64,000 nt of DNA from Anaerolineales bacterium (GCA_020634855.1 JACKAU010000005.1:558001-622000); one strand, 5' to 3'; shown: positions 33,808 to 43,031, counted from the first letter of the stretch. Numbers and translations are program-made. Notes: generated from the letters alone by a model not told the origin.

Positions 33808-34098
33808 ATGATTATTTCTTTCAGTGATCCCGCTACTGCCGATTTGTATCATAGTCGTAGTACTAATCGAGTACGTCGTTTCCCTTCAGATGTTGCCAAA
33901 CGAGCTTTGCTGAAACTCGATATCCTAAATGCCGCTCATCGAATAATTGATCTGCGTTCGCCACCGAGTAATCGTCTTGAAGCTTTAAAAGGGGATTTGG
34001 AAGGATTTTACAGCATTCGAGTCAATCAACAGTGGCGTATTATCTTCCGCTCGGTAGATAATGGCGTTGTAGATGTTGCGTTAGTGGATTATCACTAA
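33808..34098 (+). CDS. higB: HigB-type toxin (RelE-family mRNA interferase)
   Basis: 96 residues. Patterns 'DVAKRALLKLDILNAAHRI', 'LRSPPSNRLEALKGDLEGF' and 'YSIRVNQQWRIIFRS' match HigB/RelE 'killer' proteins, which cut mRNA on the ribosome. The basic residues and the 'QWRIIF' strand of the active face are present. The toxin gene comes before the antitoxin gene (23 bp gap), the order typical of higBA. Confidence 0.92.
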   Translation: MIISFSDPATADLYHSRSTNRVRRFPSDVAKRALLKLDILNAAHRIIDLRSPPSNRLEALKGDLEGFYSIRVNQQWRIIFRSVDNGVVDVALVDYH

Positions 34099-34121
34099 AC
34101 ATATTAGATAGGAGTTCTACC

Positions 34122-34409
34122 ATGATTCCGGAAAACCGTATCCCGACACATCCTGGTGAAGTTTTATTGGAGGAGTTTCTAAAACCCTATGGTCTGACCC
34201 AGGTAGCGTTTGCTAAACATATTGATGTGCCGGTCCAGCGCATCAGCGAAATTCTGCATGGTAAACGCGGTGTAACACCGGAGATGGCCTGGCTCTTTGC
34301 TCAAGCGTTTGGTACCACGCCAGAATTTTGGATTAATTTGCAGACTACCCATGACCTGGCTTTGAGTCGCCCAAAAAGAAATATTGAACAATTGGTTTTT
34401 ACAGAATGA
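34122..34409 (+). CDS. higA: HigA-type antitoxin (HTH)
   Basis: 95 residues. 'THPGEVLLEEFLKPYGLTQV' and 'RISEILHGKRGVTPEMAW' form the XRE-type helix-turn-helix of the VapI/HigA family, followed by 'FAQAFGTTPEFWINLQ'. It neutralises the toxin encoded just upstream and probably represses the operon. Confidence 0.93.
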   Translation: MIPENRIPTHPGEVLLEEFLKPYGLTQVAFAKHIDVPVQRISEILHGKRGVTPEMAWLFAQAFGTTPEFWINLQTTHDLALSRPKRNIEQLVFTE

Positions 34410-34534
34410 AAGTAATTTATGACCTTTGGTCATAGAACATTGCCTTTTTTTTGTCCGCGCTTTGAGTTATACTAAGGGCAATAAACCCTAGCCTTTCCTC
34501 TGACCAACCATCAAACTAATATAAGGAAAAATCA

Positions 34535-36502
34535 ATGGAGATAAACGAAAAAGAGCTGCGCTATCTGAGACTGTTGGCCCGGCAGTACCCGACTGTTCAA
34601 GCCGCTTCGACGGAAATTATCAACCTCAACGCCATTCTTAATCTGCCTAAAGGCACCGAGCATTTTGTTTCGGATGTCCATGGCGAGTACGAGGCGTTCA
34701 TCCACGTGCTGAAAAACGGCTCTGGTTCGATCAAGCGCAAAATCGACCAGATTTTCTCCGATACAATGACCGATAAAGAAAAGCGCACGTTGGCCACCCT
34801 GATTTACTATCCGGAACGAAAACTGTCGCTTATTTTGAAAACGGTGGAGGATGCCGACGAGTGGTATCGCATTACGCTCTTTCGCTTGATCAAAGTGTGT
34901 CGGGTGGTCTCCTCGAAGTACACCCGCTCGAAGGTGCGTAAGGCGCTGCCCCAGGATTTTGCCTATGTCATCGAGGAGCTGCTGCACGAGCAGGAGAGCC
35001 TGGAAAACAAGCACGATTATTATCGGAGTATCATCAACACCATTATCTCGACCCAACGGGCCAGACCGTTTATTGTGGCCCTGTCGCATTTGATCCAGCG
35101 GCTGGCTATCGATCACCTGCATGTCATCGGTGATATTTACGATCGGGGGCCGGGGGCGCACATTATTATGGACACGCTGATGGAATACCATTCGGTCGAT
35201 ATCCAGTGGGGCAATCACGATATCGTCTGGATGGGGGCGGCGGCGGGTAGCGAAGCCTGTATCACTAACGTTATCCGGATTGGCCTGCGCTATTCCAATA
35301 TGACTACTTTAGAGGACGGCTACGCCATCAGTATGCTGCCGCTGGTGACCTTTGCCTTGAACACGTATGCCGATGATCCCTGTCTCAATTTCAGGCCCAA
35401 ATACTCGATGGAAAAGGAGTACACCGAGTATGAGATTAGCCTAATGTCCAAAATGCATAAGGCGATTACCATCATTCAACTCAAGCTCGAAGGCCAATTG
35501 ATTATGCGCCAGCCGGAGTTTGAGATGCAAGATCGCTTACTGTTGGACAAGATTGATTATGACGAGGGCACGGTCTGTCTTAAGGATCAGAAATATAAAC
35601 TCAATGACACCGCTTTCCCAACCGTCGATCCGAATAATCCCTACGAACTTAGTGAAGGGGAAAAGGATGTGGTCGAAAGGTTGAAGCTCTCTTTTATCAA
35701 CAGCGAGCGACTACAAGAACACGTCCGGTTTTTGTATTCCAAGGGCAGTATGTATCTGGTGTTTAATAACAACCTGCTCTACCACGGTTGTATTGTCATG
35801 GATGAGGATGGTACATTTTCAACCATCAATTTGGGCGGCAAAGCTTATAGAACTAAAGCGTTTATGGATGAAGCGGAACGATTGGCCCGCCAGGCGTACT
35901 TTTCAACTGAGGGGACGCCGCAAAAACAGGATGGCCTCGATATGATGCTCTATCTATGGAGCGGCGCCAAGTCGCCCATTTTTGGCAAGGACAAGATGTC
36001 AACCTTCGAGCGCTATTTTATCGATGACGCCTCGACCCATACCGAAACCAAGAACGCCTACTATATCTATCGTGACCAGGAGGAAACCGCCGACCGAATA
36101 CTGGCGGAGTTTGGTCTTGATCCCAAGACGGCCCATATTCTCAACGGTCATGTGCCGGTTAAGGTTAAAAAAGGCGAAAGTCCGATTAAGGCCGGCGGCA
36201 AACTGATTGTTATCGACGGCGGTTTTTCGAAAGCCTACCAAAAGCAGACCGGTATCGCCGGCTATACGCTGGTTTATAACTCGTTTGGCTTGCTGCTGGC
36301 CTCGCACGATCCGTTTGAATCGAGCCAAAAGGCTATCGAGGAGGAGCTAGATATCCGGTCGGAGACCATTATTTTGGAGCGCAATCAACGCCGGCTGCGT
36401 ATCAAAGATGCGGATAAAGGCAAAAATATTGAGTGCGAAATTGAAGAGCTGCAAATGTTACTGGAGGCGTATCGAGCGGGGATTATTAAAGAGGTAACCT
36501 AA
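34535..36502 (+). CDS. fbp: Fructose-1,6-bisphosphatase class III
   Basis: 655 residues, the normal length for class III FBPase. 'TEHFVSDVHGEYEAFIHVLK', 'VIGDIYDRGPGAHIIMDTL' and 'IQWGNHDIVWMGAAAG' are the metallophosphoesterase motifs (GD-x-H-G, GD-x-x-DRG, GNHD-type). It removes the 1-phosphate of fructose 1,6-bisphosphate in gluconeogenesis, in the cytoplasm. Ribosome site 'aagga' supports the ATG at 34535. Class III is best known from Firmicutes but occurs in several other phyla. It has no operon partner. Confidence 0.95.
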   Translation: MEINEKELRYLRLLARQYPTVQAASTEIINLNAILNLPKGTEHFVSDVHGEYEAFIHVLKNGSGSIKRKIDQIFSDTMTDKEKRTLATLIYYPERKLSLILKTVEDADEWYRITLFRLIKVCRVVSSKYTRSKVRKALPQDFAYVIEELLHEQESLENKHDYYRSIINTIISTQRARPFIVALSHLIQRLAIDHLHVIGDIYDRGPGAHIIMDTLMEYHSVDIQWGNHDIVWMGAAAGSEACITNVIRIGLRYSNMTTLEDGYAISMLPLVTFALNTYADDPCLNFRPKYSMEKEYTEYEISLMSKMHKAITIIQLKLEGQLIMRQPEFEMQDRLLLDKIDYDEGTVCLKDQKYKLNDTAFPTVDPNNPYELSEGEKDVVERLKLSFINSERLQEHVRFLYSKGSMYLVFNNNLLYHGCIVMDEDGTFSTINLGGKAYRTKAFMDEAERLARQAYFSTEGTPQKQDGLDMMLYLWSGAKSPIFGKDKMSTFERYFIDDASTHTETKNAYYIYRDQEETADRILAEFGLDPKTAHILNGHVPVKVKKGESPIKAGGKLIVIDGGFSKAYQKQTGIAGYTLVYNSFGLLLASHDPFESSQKAIEEELDIRSETIILERNQRRLRIKDADKGKNIECEIEELQMLLEAYRAGIIKEVT

Positions 36503-36661
36503 GTAAGAGACACGGGAGTAGGGAGACAGAGACATTGTGGTGTGGTATGAAACTGCGAGCGACTCGGGTAAATTTATGTGCGCTGCGGTGCTCGATCCGT
36601 ACCGGTAAAAAAGCCCTAGATATAGGGCCGGCGGTCGCGTCAACGCCCCAGGGCTTGAGGC
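36503..36661. other. Region between fbp and the CRISPR array, possible leader
   Basis: Contains hairpin GCCCTA-GATA-TAGGGC (36618-36633) and CAACGCC...GGCGTTG (36641-36666), the latter running into the first CRISPR repeat. The degenerate repeat at the far end of the array places a leader here, but no AT-rich leader is evident. Confidence 0.4.
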
Positions 36662-37134
36662 GTTGAAGTAGACAGGCAGTCCTTCGGGGCATTAAAGCAA
36701 ATTTTTCTACTACCAGGCCGCCGAAGCAGCTAAGTTGAAGTAGACAGGCAGTCCTTCGGGGCATTAAAGCAGCTATGACTAAAGATTTTGCTTTTCGCAT
36801 TGGGCTGTTGAAGTAGACAGGCAGTCCTTCGGGGCATTAAAGCAAGGCCGCCGTGAATAGATCGGCTATGCCGTCTCTAGTTGAAGTAGACAGGCAGTCC
36901 TTCGGGGCATTAAAGCACAGTCAGGCGCGTCTCGGATCGCATCCTGTACATTGTTGAAGTAGACAGGCAGTCCTTCGGGGCATTAAAGCACGCTCCTATG
37001 CTGCCATTAACTCATTCTGAATCGCGTTGAAGTAGACAGGCAGTCCTTCGGGGCATTAAAGCTCTGTATTTCGGCATCCCAATCAATGCCGAGTTTAGGT
37101 TGAAGTAGACAGGCAGTCCTTCGGACATTAAAGC
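36662..37134 (+). CRISPR. Orphan CRISPR array: 7 repeats, 6 spacers
   Basis: Repeats of 37 bp start at 36662, 36734, 36807, 36880, 36953 and 37026, all identical: GTTGAAGTAGACAGGCAGTC followed by CTTCGGGGCATTAAAGC. The seventh (37099-37134) is one base shorter and altered (TTCGGACATTAAAGC). Spacers are 35 bp (first) or 36 bp (others) and mutually unrelated. No cas gene is in this window. The damaged last repeat suggests that the leader is on the fbp side and transcription is on the plus strand. Confidence 0.95.
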
Positions 37135-37150
37135 GATATAAATTTAACCA

Positions 37151-37199
37151 AAAAAACGGTCGGCGCAATCTATATTCGGATTGCGCCGACCGTTTTTTT
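37151..37199. terminator. Bidirectional intrinsic terminator
   Basis: A 15-bp perfect stem ACGGTCGGCGCAATC (37156-37170)/GATTGCGCCGACCGT (37179-37193), with A tract before and T7 after. It closes the CRISPR transcript and the convergent nudC gene. Confidence 0.92.
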
Positions 37200-37218
37200 G
37201 AGGGGTATTTTATTAGCG

Positions 37219-38031
37219 TTAGCGTCTAAAATCGTCTATCAAGCGCCGGGCGATGCTTAATTTGGGGGGCAATTGGGGGAGATTGGCGGCCGAATACCAG
37301 CCGGCGTCTTCGATCTCGACCTGATCGATCTCGATTTCACCGCCGGCGTATTCCGCCGTGAACCCCAGCATGAGCGAGTTGGGAAAGGGCCACGGCTGGC
37401 TGCCAAAATAGCAAATATTCTTGACCCGAATACGCACCTCTTCCCACACTTCCCGCTCGACGGCCTGCTCCAGCGTTTCGCCCGGCTCGACGAAGCCGGC
37501 CAGCACGCTGTACATCCCCGGTGGAAAGCGAAAGGCGCGAGCCATCAATATTTCCGCGCCACGGTTGATGCGCACGATGATCGACGGCGACAGGCGCGGA
37601 TAGTTCGACAGCCCGCAGGCCGGACAGCGTTTAGCCCGCTCCTCTTCAGCATCGATAGTTTTAGCGCCGCAGCGGCCACAGAATTGGTGCGTATGATCCC
37701 AATCGATAATTTGCACGGCGCGTCCGGCCAATGTAAAGAAATCCTCGCCCAAACGAGGATAAGCCGCGCGTAGATTTTTAAGCGCCATCCCCGACGGGAG
37801 CGTCACCGGCTCGGCTAGATCGACCGCATAGCAGGGGTTGCCGTCATAGTCGCCCAGGTAATGCTGTCGGATAAATCCTAGCCCTACCTCATTAAAATCA
37901 AGCCGGTGGGGAACGACGTCTGTTCCTTTTTCGTACAGAAGCAGTTCGTTGTTGGTAAAAGCGAACCAGTAGGCCGGCTTTTCATGATTGTTTGCCGGTG
38001 GCACAATTGCGTACGTGAATGGTTTTTGCAT
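37219..38031 (-). CDS. nudC: NADH pyrophosphatase / NAD-decapping Nudix hydrolase
   Basis: 270 residues: an N-terminal domain, a zinc ribbon ('FCGRCGAKT' and 'RCPACGLSNYPR'), and a Nudix domain with the box 'GFVEPGETLEQAVEREVWEE'. The NudC-specific 'SQPWPFPNSLMLGF' follows. The enzyme splits NADH to NMNH and AMP and removes NAD caps from RNA. The Nudix box ends EEVRI rather than the common EExGU, which is tolerated in many members. It is convergent with the CRISPR array. Confidence 0.94.
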   Translation of the reverse strand: MQKPFTYAIVPPANNHEKPAYWFAFTNNELLLYEKGTDVVPHRLDFNEVGLGFIRQHYLGDYDGNPCYAVDLAEPVTLPSGMALKNLRAAYPRLGEDFFTLAGRAVQIIDWDHTHQFCGRCGAKTIDAEEERAKRCPACGLSNYPRLSPSIIVRINRGAEILMARAFRFPPGMYSVLAGFVEPGETLEQAVEREVWEEVRIRVKNICYFGSQPWPFPNSLMLGFTAEYAGGEIEIDQVEIEDAGWYSAANLPQLPPKLSIARRLIDDFRR

Positions 38032-38123
38032 TAGATATTCCTGGTAGGAGTAGGAAGTCGGAAGTAGAGGGGCCTTATCGTTTTCTCGTGTTCAAACTCA
38101 GTTTGGTTACGAGAAAAAGTTTA

Positions 38124-38828
38124 TTACGACTTACGCCCGGCTCCTGATTCCTTGTTTCGATTAATTTGTTTCAACGCTTCTCGTTTACTCAGCCCGGAGA
38201 GTCGATCATCGTATTGAGCGACAAAGTTCGAGACCCAGGCCGGGTCGGTATAGGAATAATCACGCAGCACCCAGCCGATAGCCTTCCGAATAAAAAACTC
38301 CGACTCGTGGCACAGCGCCAGAATGGTATCGGCCAGCAGTTGGGTGTTGGTCTGTTCTTTGTGGCGCAGATGGGCCAGCAGCGAGGCGCGTCGCACCCAG
38401 AAATTGTCGGCTTGGGACCAGGCGATCAGGTTCGCTTCCAACTCGCGGTGCTGCAAAACCAGCGAGCTGACGATTTTACCGGCAATCCAATCGAGCGTAT
38501 CCCAGTGGGGGGCCGTGCGCACTAGTCGATCATAGATGGGCCACGATGCAAGGGTGCGGTATTTTTTGTAATGTTCGGCCACTTCCAGAGCCTGATACAT
38601 CTCCTCGCGATACGCGCCGGCCCATAGCTCAAAGATAATCTGTTCGTATTCTACCTGCGAGATCATTTTGAACTGCTTGGCAATCGTTTTGAAGGAGCTG
38701 CGGCGCGGTCCGGCTTTGACCCCGTAGAAAGGCTGGTTGCTTTTCATATAGGCGCGCATACCCTCGGCGATTTCGGGATCGGCCAATACCTTTAATTCGG
38801 CGATAATTTGCTCGGCCAATGGGTGCAT
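38124..38828 (-). CDS. DNA alkylation repair protein (AlkD-like HEAT repeats)
   Basis: 234 residues, all helical. 'FYGVKAGPRRSSFKTIAKQF', 'LASWPIYDRLVRTAPHWDTL', 'WIAGKIVSSLVLQH', 'NFWVRRASLLAHLRHKEQTN' and 'FFIRKAIGWVLRDYSYTDP' are the HEAT-like repeat and catalytic-face patterns of AlkD/AlkC-type DNA glycosylases, which remove alkylated purines. The conserved Trp-Asp ('HWDTLDWIAG') and 'WVLRDYS' are in place. It lies 2 bp after the RelA-like gene, so the two are translated from one mRNA. Confidence 0.88.
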   Translation of the reverse strand: MHPLAEQIIAELKVLADPEIAEGMRAYMKSNQPFYGVKAGPRRSSFKTIAKQFKMISQVEYEQIIFELWAGAYREEMYQALEVAEHYKKYRTLASWPIYDRLVRTAPHWDTLDWIAGKIVSSLVLQHRELEANLIAWSQADNFWVRRASLLAHLRHKEQTNTQLLADTILALCHESEFFIRKAIGWVLRDYSYTDPAWVSNFVAQYDDRLSGLSKREALKQINRNKESGAGRKS

Positions 38829-38830
38829 CG

Positions 38831-39976
38831 CTAATCGACAAGTTGTAGGTGAATCTGGTGATACTGCGGCGGTGGAGTATCGGGAGATAGAAACAGCCAG
38901 CGTAGGAGTTCACGGTAAAAGTGAAAGAGCGGTATTTGTTGGGCGACCTGCTCTCGGACCCGTTCACGCTTGGCTTTGAAACTGGTGTGGCTTTCTCGCG
39001 TTAGCAGTTCGCGCTCGCGTAAGAAGTTACGCAGCGGCTGGACTTGGATCTCGAAGGTTTTGTCGCCCCAACGAACCACCGATTTAACCGCTTCCCAGCC
39101 GCTCTGTTTGCGCTGACGGCCCAGGTAATCTTTAACCTCGACAAATTCAAGTGTTCGGGTTGATGGATCGGGCAGGGCGCCCACCGCTTTTAGCGTTTCG
39201 TCTGACCAGCGCAGTCCTGACAAGGCGTGTTGAACTCGGTAGACATCTTCATCCTCGCCGACCACAATTTTAACCCCGAAAATGTCTTTGACAAAACGGC
39301 TGAAATGACGCAGCTTTTTGTCGCGAACGACAATGCTGTCCAGGTCAAATATCTCATCGACCACTTTGTTCCATATCTCTTCCTCTGCCTTGATCCGACT
39401 GATGATGCGATGAATCTTATACTCATTCGGTTCCGTAGGTAAATAGTCGATCGTGTTGGCCACCAGGCTGGCTCCGCTCCACACTTCTTTTTCCGGCGAA
39501 CCGACATTGAATAGCAGCCGGTTCAGTTGGCGCGTTCCCAGGTCAATATCCGGGGTTGAATAAAGCTCATCGGGGGTGATATCGAGCGTCAGCGTAAATC
39601 GGCCCTTGGATTTGTCAACCTCCCCAAATATCACACTGCGCAGTTGGTACGAATTGACAAAACTATTGCAAATGAGATGGGACAACTGGTGCAGTCCTTT
39701 TTCGCCGCGTAAAATCATTTTGGCAAAATCGCTTCTAACTTTGTCCAACTCCGACTTGGAAAAACAAATCTGGTGAAAAGCGTCGGGGGTATCCAAAAGG
39801 CGGATGCGTAGTTGTTGGAGTTGGGTCACCAGTTCGTTTAGGAGGGGTTCTTGGGTTATCATCCCTAAGGGTGAGTTGGGATTTCGGTAATTTTGCTCTT
39901 CTTGGATTTTTATATTTGATAATTGATCAAGGTGGGGAAAAACCTCAATGATGGGTTTAATGGCAATGTTTGTCAT
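38831..39976 (-). CDS. RelA/SpoT-like nucleotidyltransferase domain protein, divergent
   Basis: 381 residues from the ATG at 39976 (GAGG seven bases upstream). The middle and C-terminal parts follow the RelA/SpoT synthetase pattern: 'HRIISRIKAEEEIWNKVVDE', 'FVKDIFGVKIVVGEDEDVYR', 'EFVEVKDYLGRQRKQSGWEA', 'KTFEIQVQPLRNFLRERE' and 'ESHTSFKAKRERVRE'. The E-x-Q of the active centre is kept, but the usual G-Y-x-S-L-H segment is changed to SGWEAVKS. There is no HD hydrolase, TGS or ACT domain, so it is not a housekeeping Rel. It might make an alarmone or another pyrophosphorylated product, or be inactive. It is the first gene of an operon with an AlkD-like gene. Confidence 0.6.
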   Translation of the reverse strand: MTNIAIKPIIEVFPHLDQLSNIKIQEEQNYRNPNSPLGMITQEPLLNELVTQLQQLRIRLLDTPDAFHQICFSKSELDKVRSDFAKMILRGEKGLHQLSHLICNSFVNSYQLRSVIFGEVDKSKGRFTLTLDITPDELYSTPDIDLGTRQLNRLLFNVGSPEKEVWSGASLVANTIDYLPTEPNEYKIHRIISRIKAEEEIWNKVVDEIFDLDSIVVRDKKLRHFSRFVKDIFGVKIVVGEDEDVYRVQHALSGLRWSDETLKAVGALPDPSTRTLEFVEVKDYLGRQRKQSGWEAVKSVVRWGDKTFEIQVQPLRNFLRERELLTRESHTSFKAKRERVREQVAQQIPLFHFYRELLRWLFLSPDTPPPQYHQIHLQLVD

Positions 39977-40422
39977 ATTAGCCTCGGTAATGGATACTGA
40001 CCTTATCAGTGGAAAACGAACTCTCTGCGACTGTAGCAAATTACCAGATTTGTGTCAAATTTGTGGAAACTGACGGTAGCACCAAATCCTATGGGTGTCG
40101 AAACAAAGGTTATGCAACTTAGGTGATGGCTCAATTTACAGTAGGGTGTCGCTTTCCGGACGATGTGCTGGCGTAGGTGTCTGTCAATCACGTTCACGTA
40201 CGAACGCATGTCACTTTCCTCTCGGTATGCCCTTCAAGCGGGCTACGAACTCTTCGGGCGAGAGCCTTGTATGACTTATCAGTTCAACCCGATCCGACGA
40301 AGATTGGCCTTGGTGTAGCCTACCTAATCAGGCCGCCCGGCCTATTACTGATCGAGGCCGAATTTGCGTAACGCTTCGTTCAGTTTACACTGTTTTTAGA
40401 TATGACTGAAATATGCCGGAGC
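39977..40422. other. Intergenic region without a recognisable gene
   Basis: About 450 bp between divergent genes. Short frames lack ribosome sites and family features. It must hold two divergent promoters; none is clear by eye. Confidence 0.5.
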
Positions 40423-40470
40423 GACAAAGCTTGCTTTGTCAAGTTGATCAAAGCAAAGCTTAGATGCCCC
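40423..40470. repeat. Leader palindrome of the GGAGC-ACAAAGC family
   Basis: GACAAAGC-TT-GCTTTGTC (40424-40441) plus CAAAGC/GCTT arms, preceded by GAAATATGCCGGAGC, 30 bp ahead of the mutarotase start. Related copies precede the DUF2079 (27.6 kb) and aminotransferase (55.5 kb) genes. Confidence 0.65.
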
Positions 40471-40500
40471 GGTTTGATGTGAAAGGAGAAAAGAATCCCT

Positions 40501-41406
40501 GTGACCGATCTGGCGACACTCAACACCCAATTTGGCATCGATCAGCAGCTTGTATTTACCTCAGGCGTGGGCGACCTGACTGTGGCTGAAATAAGTAACA
40601 GTTACGCTCAAGCCGTCATCGCCTTGCATGGAGCGCACGTTCTCTCGTTTCAACCGCATGGTCAGCGGCCGGTGTTGTGGCTGAGCGAGCACAGCCAGTT
40701 CAAGATCGGCAAGGCCATCCGGGGCGGCATTCCTATCTGTTGGCCCTGGTTTGCCGCGCACCCCAGCGATCCGACCAAACCCAGCCACGGTTTCGCTCGG
40801 ACAACGCTCTGGGCGGTTGCGGGCAGCGAGGCTTTGGCTGACGGTTCGACTCAATTGCGGTTGGAACTGCACGACTCCGCCGAAACCCAAGCCCTTTGGC
40901 CCCACCCCTTTCGACTTGAACTGGTGGTTACGGTGGGGCCGGCCCTACAAGTGGATTTGAACATCTATAATCCTGGCGACGGCCCCTTTGTTTGCACCGA
41001 CGCGCTGCACACCTACTTTGGCGTGAGCGACATCGCTAACGTAACCATTCGCGGATTGGAAAATGTCGCCTACCTGGACAAAGTCGATCACGATGGCCGC
41101 AAAATGCAGCAAGGTCCCATTACCATCACCGCCGAAACCGACCACATTTATCTCGACACCACCGCCGACTGTCTGATCGTCGATTCGAGTTGGCAGCGTC
41201 GTATCCGGGTTGCCAAGCAGGGCAGTCAAACCACCGTAGTTTGGAATCCCTGGATCGAAAAGTCGCAGCGGATGACCGACTTTGGCGATGAGGAATATCA
41301 CGGTATGGTCTGCGTTGAGACGACCAATGCGGCTGATGATGTGGTGACGGTTCCGGCCAGGGGATCGCATCGGCTGCAAACCAGCATCACTGTTGAGCCA
41401 ATCTAA
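40501..41406 (+). CDS. D-hexose-6-phosphate mutarotase (YeaD-like aldose 1-epimerase family)
   Basis: 301 residues, GTG start with AAAGGAG upstream. Conserved 'KIGKAIRGGIPICWPWFAAH', 'HGFARTTLWAV', 'DALHTYFGVSDI', 'GLENVAYLDKV' and 'VVWNPWIEKSQRMTDFGDEE' are the YeaD/apsE pattern; His residues at HGFAR and DALHTYF are the expected catalytic pair. It interconverts alpha and beta anomers of hexose 6-phosphates such as glucose 6-phosphate, in the cytoplasm. It may serve the same sugar phosphate flow as fbp. Confidence 0.92.
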   Translation: MTDLATLNTQFGIDQQLVFTSGVGDLTVAEISNSYAQAVIALHGAHVLSFQPHGQRPVLWLSEHSQFKIGKAIRGGIPICWPWFAAHPSDPTKPSHGFARTTLWAVAGSEALADGSTQLRLELHDSAETQALWPHPFRLELVVTVGPALQVDLNIYNPGDGPFVCTDALHTYFGVSDIANVTIRGLENVAYLDKVDHDGRKMQQGPITITAETDHIYLDTTADCLIVDSSWQRRIRVAKQGSQTTVVWNPWIEKSQRMTDFGDEEYHGMVCVETTNAADDVVTVPARGSHRLQTSITVEPI

Positions 41407-41513
41407 AGCGTACCTCTGTTACCTCTCGATCAACTTATGCCTACTCCTATTTCTTAACAATATGTGCTATGATTGTGATACCCAATCACATCGACATTAA
41501 GGAGGAGGAAATT

Positions 41514-42959
41514 ATGTCTAAAAGGCTCTTTATTTTTGTTGGTCTTGTCATTTTAGTGGGTGCGCCGGCGCTGTTTATTCTCGCCGGTCGATCTCAAGCC
41601 CAAGAAGACACCCCTCAAATCACCCACGGTCCCATCAGCGGCGAGGTTACGGATAGTTCGGTTGTATTGTGGGCCAGAGGCAATATTAGTGGGACGCTTA
41701 CGTTTGAGGTTTCAGAGACCGACGATTTTGCCGATGCCGTTTCGGTGACAAGCGAGGTTGGGCTGGAAAACGATTTTACCGGCGAAGCGCTGGTTGAAGA
41801 TTTAGAGCCGGCTCAGACCTATTTTTATCGGGTCAGTCTCGATGATGGCGAAGCAGTTGAAGGCCAATTTACCACGGCTCCGGCTCCGGATGAGGCCGCG
41901 CCGTTTGATTTTGTTTTTGGCGCTTGCCTGGGCGGTCAGGGGTACTGCCGCGACCCTGAAACCGGCTGGGATATTTTTGAGGTCATGGCCGCCCAAGAAC
42001 CGGATTTTTTCCTCTTGACCGGCGATACGATCTACTCCAGCGGGGCATGCCCGGTTCCGGCTAATGTCCCCGGCGCAGAAGAACCGGCCCAAAACCTGGA
42101 ACAATTCCGATCCCGCTACAAATATCACCTGGAGGATGAGGCGTATGCCGGATTTCTGGCCCAAACGCCGGTTTATGTCGGCTGGGATGATCATGAGATG
42201 CGTGATAACTACAGCGGCCCGGAACTGGCGCTCCAAAACCCCCAACGTCTGGCCGATGGTCGGCAAGCGTTTTTCGAATATTGGCCGGTGCAGCAGACTG
42301 ACATAGCCACCGATACCTACCGCCTGTATCGTCAATTTTCTTACGGCGCCCAAGCCGATTTCTTTATCCTGGATACACGATCCTATCGCGATCCCATTGT
42401 TAATTGGGATCCCAGCCCGGTCACGTTCGAGCCAAAGACGATGCTGGGCGCCGAACAGTTTGCCTGGTTACAGCAGGGGTTGGCCGAGTCGGAGGCGACT
42501 TGGAAGTTTGTGGTCAGCAGTGTGCCTTTGTCTTATCCGACCGGTTTTCCCCAACCCCAAGTCGAGGGACGCGACAGTTGGGCCAACTTTACGGACAAGT
42601 CCGGTTACGAAACAGAGTTGCTGGCGCTGCTCTTTTTCATTGAGAGTCAGGACATCGAAAATGTGGTTTTCCTGACCGGCGACACTCACTGGCCTTTTGC
42701 TATTAGCTACGATCCCGACCGTGACGGCGAACCCAACTTCTACGAATTTGCCTCCAGCCCCTTGAGTGCGATTGTCTTACCCCCTGCCCCTGATCTGGAC
42801 CCAACCCTTAACCCGACCGTCCTTTACGCCGAAGGGGAATTCCAAGGTGATTTATTTAACTTTGGGCAGATTTCGGTGGCCGAGGATGGCGCTTTGACCT
42901 TTAACATCATCGATCGAGCGGGCGCGGAACGATTTTCGCAAACGATTACACCTAACTAA
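41514..42959 (+). CDS. PhoD-like alkaline phosphatase/metallophosphatase, exported
   Basis: 481 residues from the ATG at 41514, preceded by AAGGAGGAGG; a longer frame from 41469 would include this ribosome site. The signal peptide ends near 'GRSQAQED'. An N-terminal PhoD-type fibronectin-like domain leads to the phosphatase: 'PDFFLLTGDTIYSS', 'YVGWDDHEMRDNYSG', 'FFILDTRSYRDP', 'VVFLTGDTHWPF' and 'EFASSPLSAI', which hold the metal-binding Asp/His set. PhoD enzymes hydrolyse phosphodiesters and monoesters outside the cell. It stands as a single gene. Confidence 0.93.
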   Translation: MSKRLFIFVGLVILVGAPALFILAGRSQAQEDTPQITHGPISGEVTDSSVVLWARGNISGTLTFEVSETDDFADAVSVTSEVGLENDFTGEALVEDLEPAQTYFYRVSLDDGEAVEGQFTTAPAPDEAAPFDFVFGACLGGQGYCRDPETGWDIFEVMAAQEPDFFLLTGDTIYSSGACPVPANVPGAEEPAQNLEQFRSRYKYHLEDEAYAGFLAQTPVYVGWDDHEMRDNYSGPELALQNPQRLADGRQAFFEYWPVQQTDIATDTYRLYRQFSYGAQADFFILDTRSYRDPIVNWDPSPVTFEPKTMLGAEQFAWLQQGLAESEATWKFVVSSVPLSYPTGFPQPQVEGRDSWANFTDKSGYETELLALLFFIESQDIENVVFLTGDTHWPFAISYDPDRDGEPNFYEFASSPLSAIVLPPAPDLDPTLNPTVLYAEGEFQGDLFNFGQISVAEDGALTFNIIDRAGAERFSQTITPN

Positions 42960-42980
42960 AGGTGAGCGGTTGAACTAAAA

Positions 42981-43013
42981 AAGGCGTGAAAAACACCTTT
43001 TTCACGCCTTTCT
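42981..43013. terminator. Bidirectional intrinsic terminator
   Basis: AAGGCGTGAAAAA (42981-42993), loop CACC, TTTTTCACGCCTT (42998-43010), between convergent phosphatase and aldo/keto reductase genes. Confidence 0.9.
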
Positions 43014-43031
43014 ATGAAATGCATTTTGGGG

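Noticed and set aside
40006..40371. Short frames on both strands upstream of the mutarotase
   Set aside because: Composition is unlike neighbouring genes and no starts have ribosome sites; the region is better read as promoter sequence plus a palindrome.
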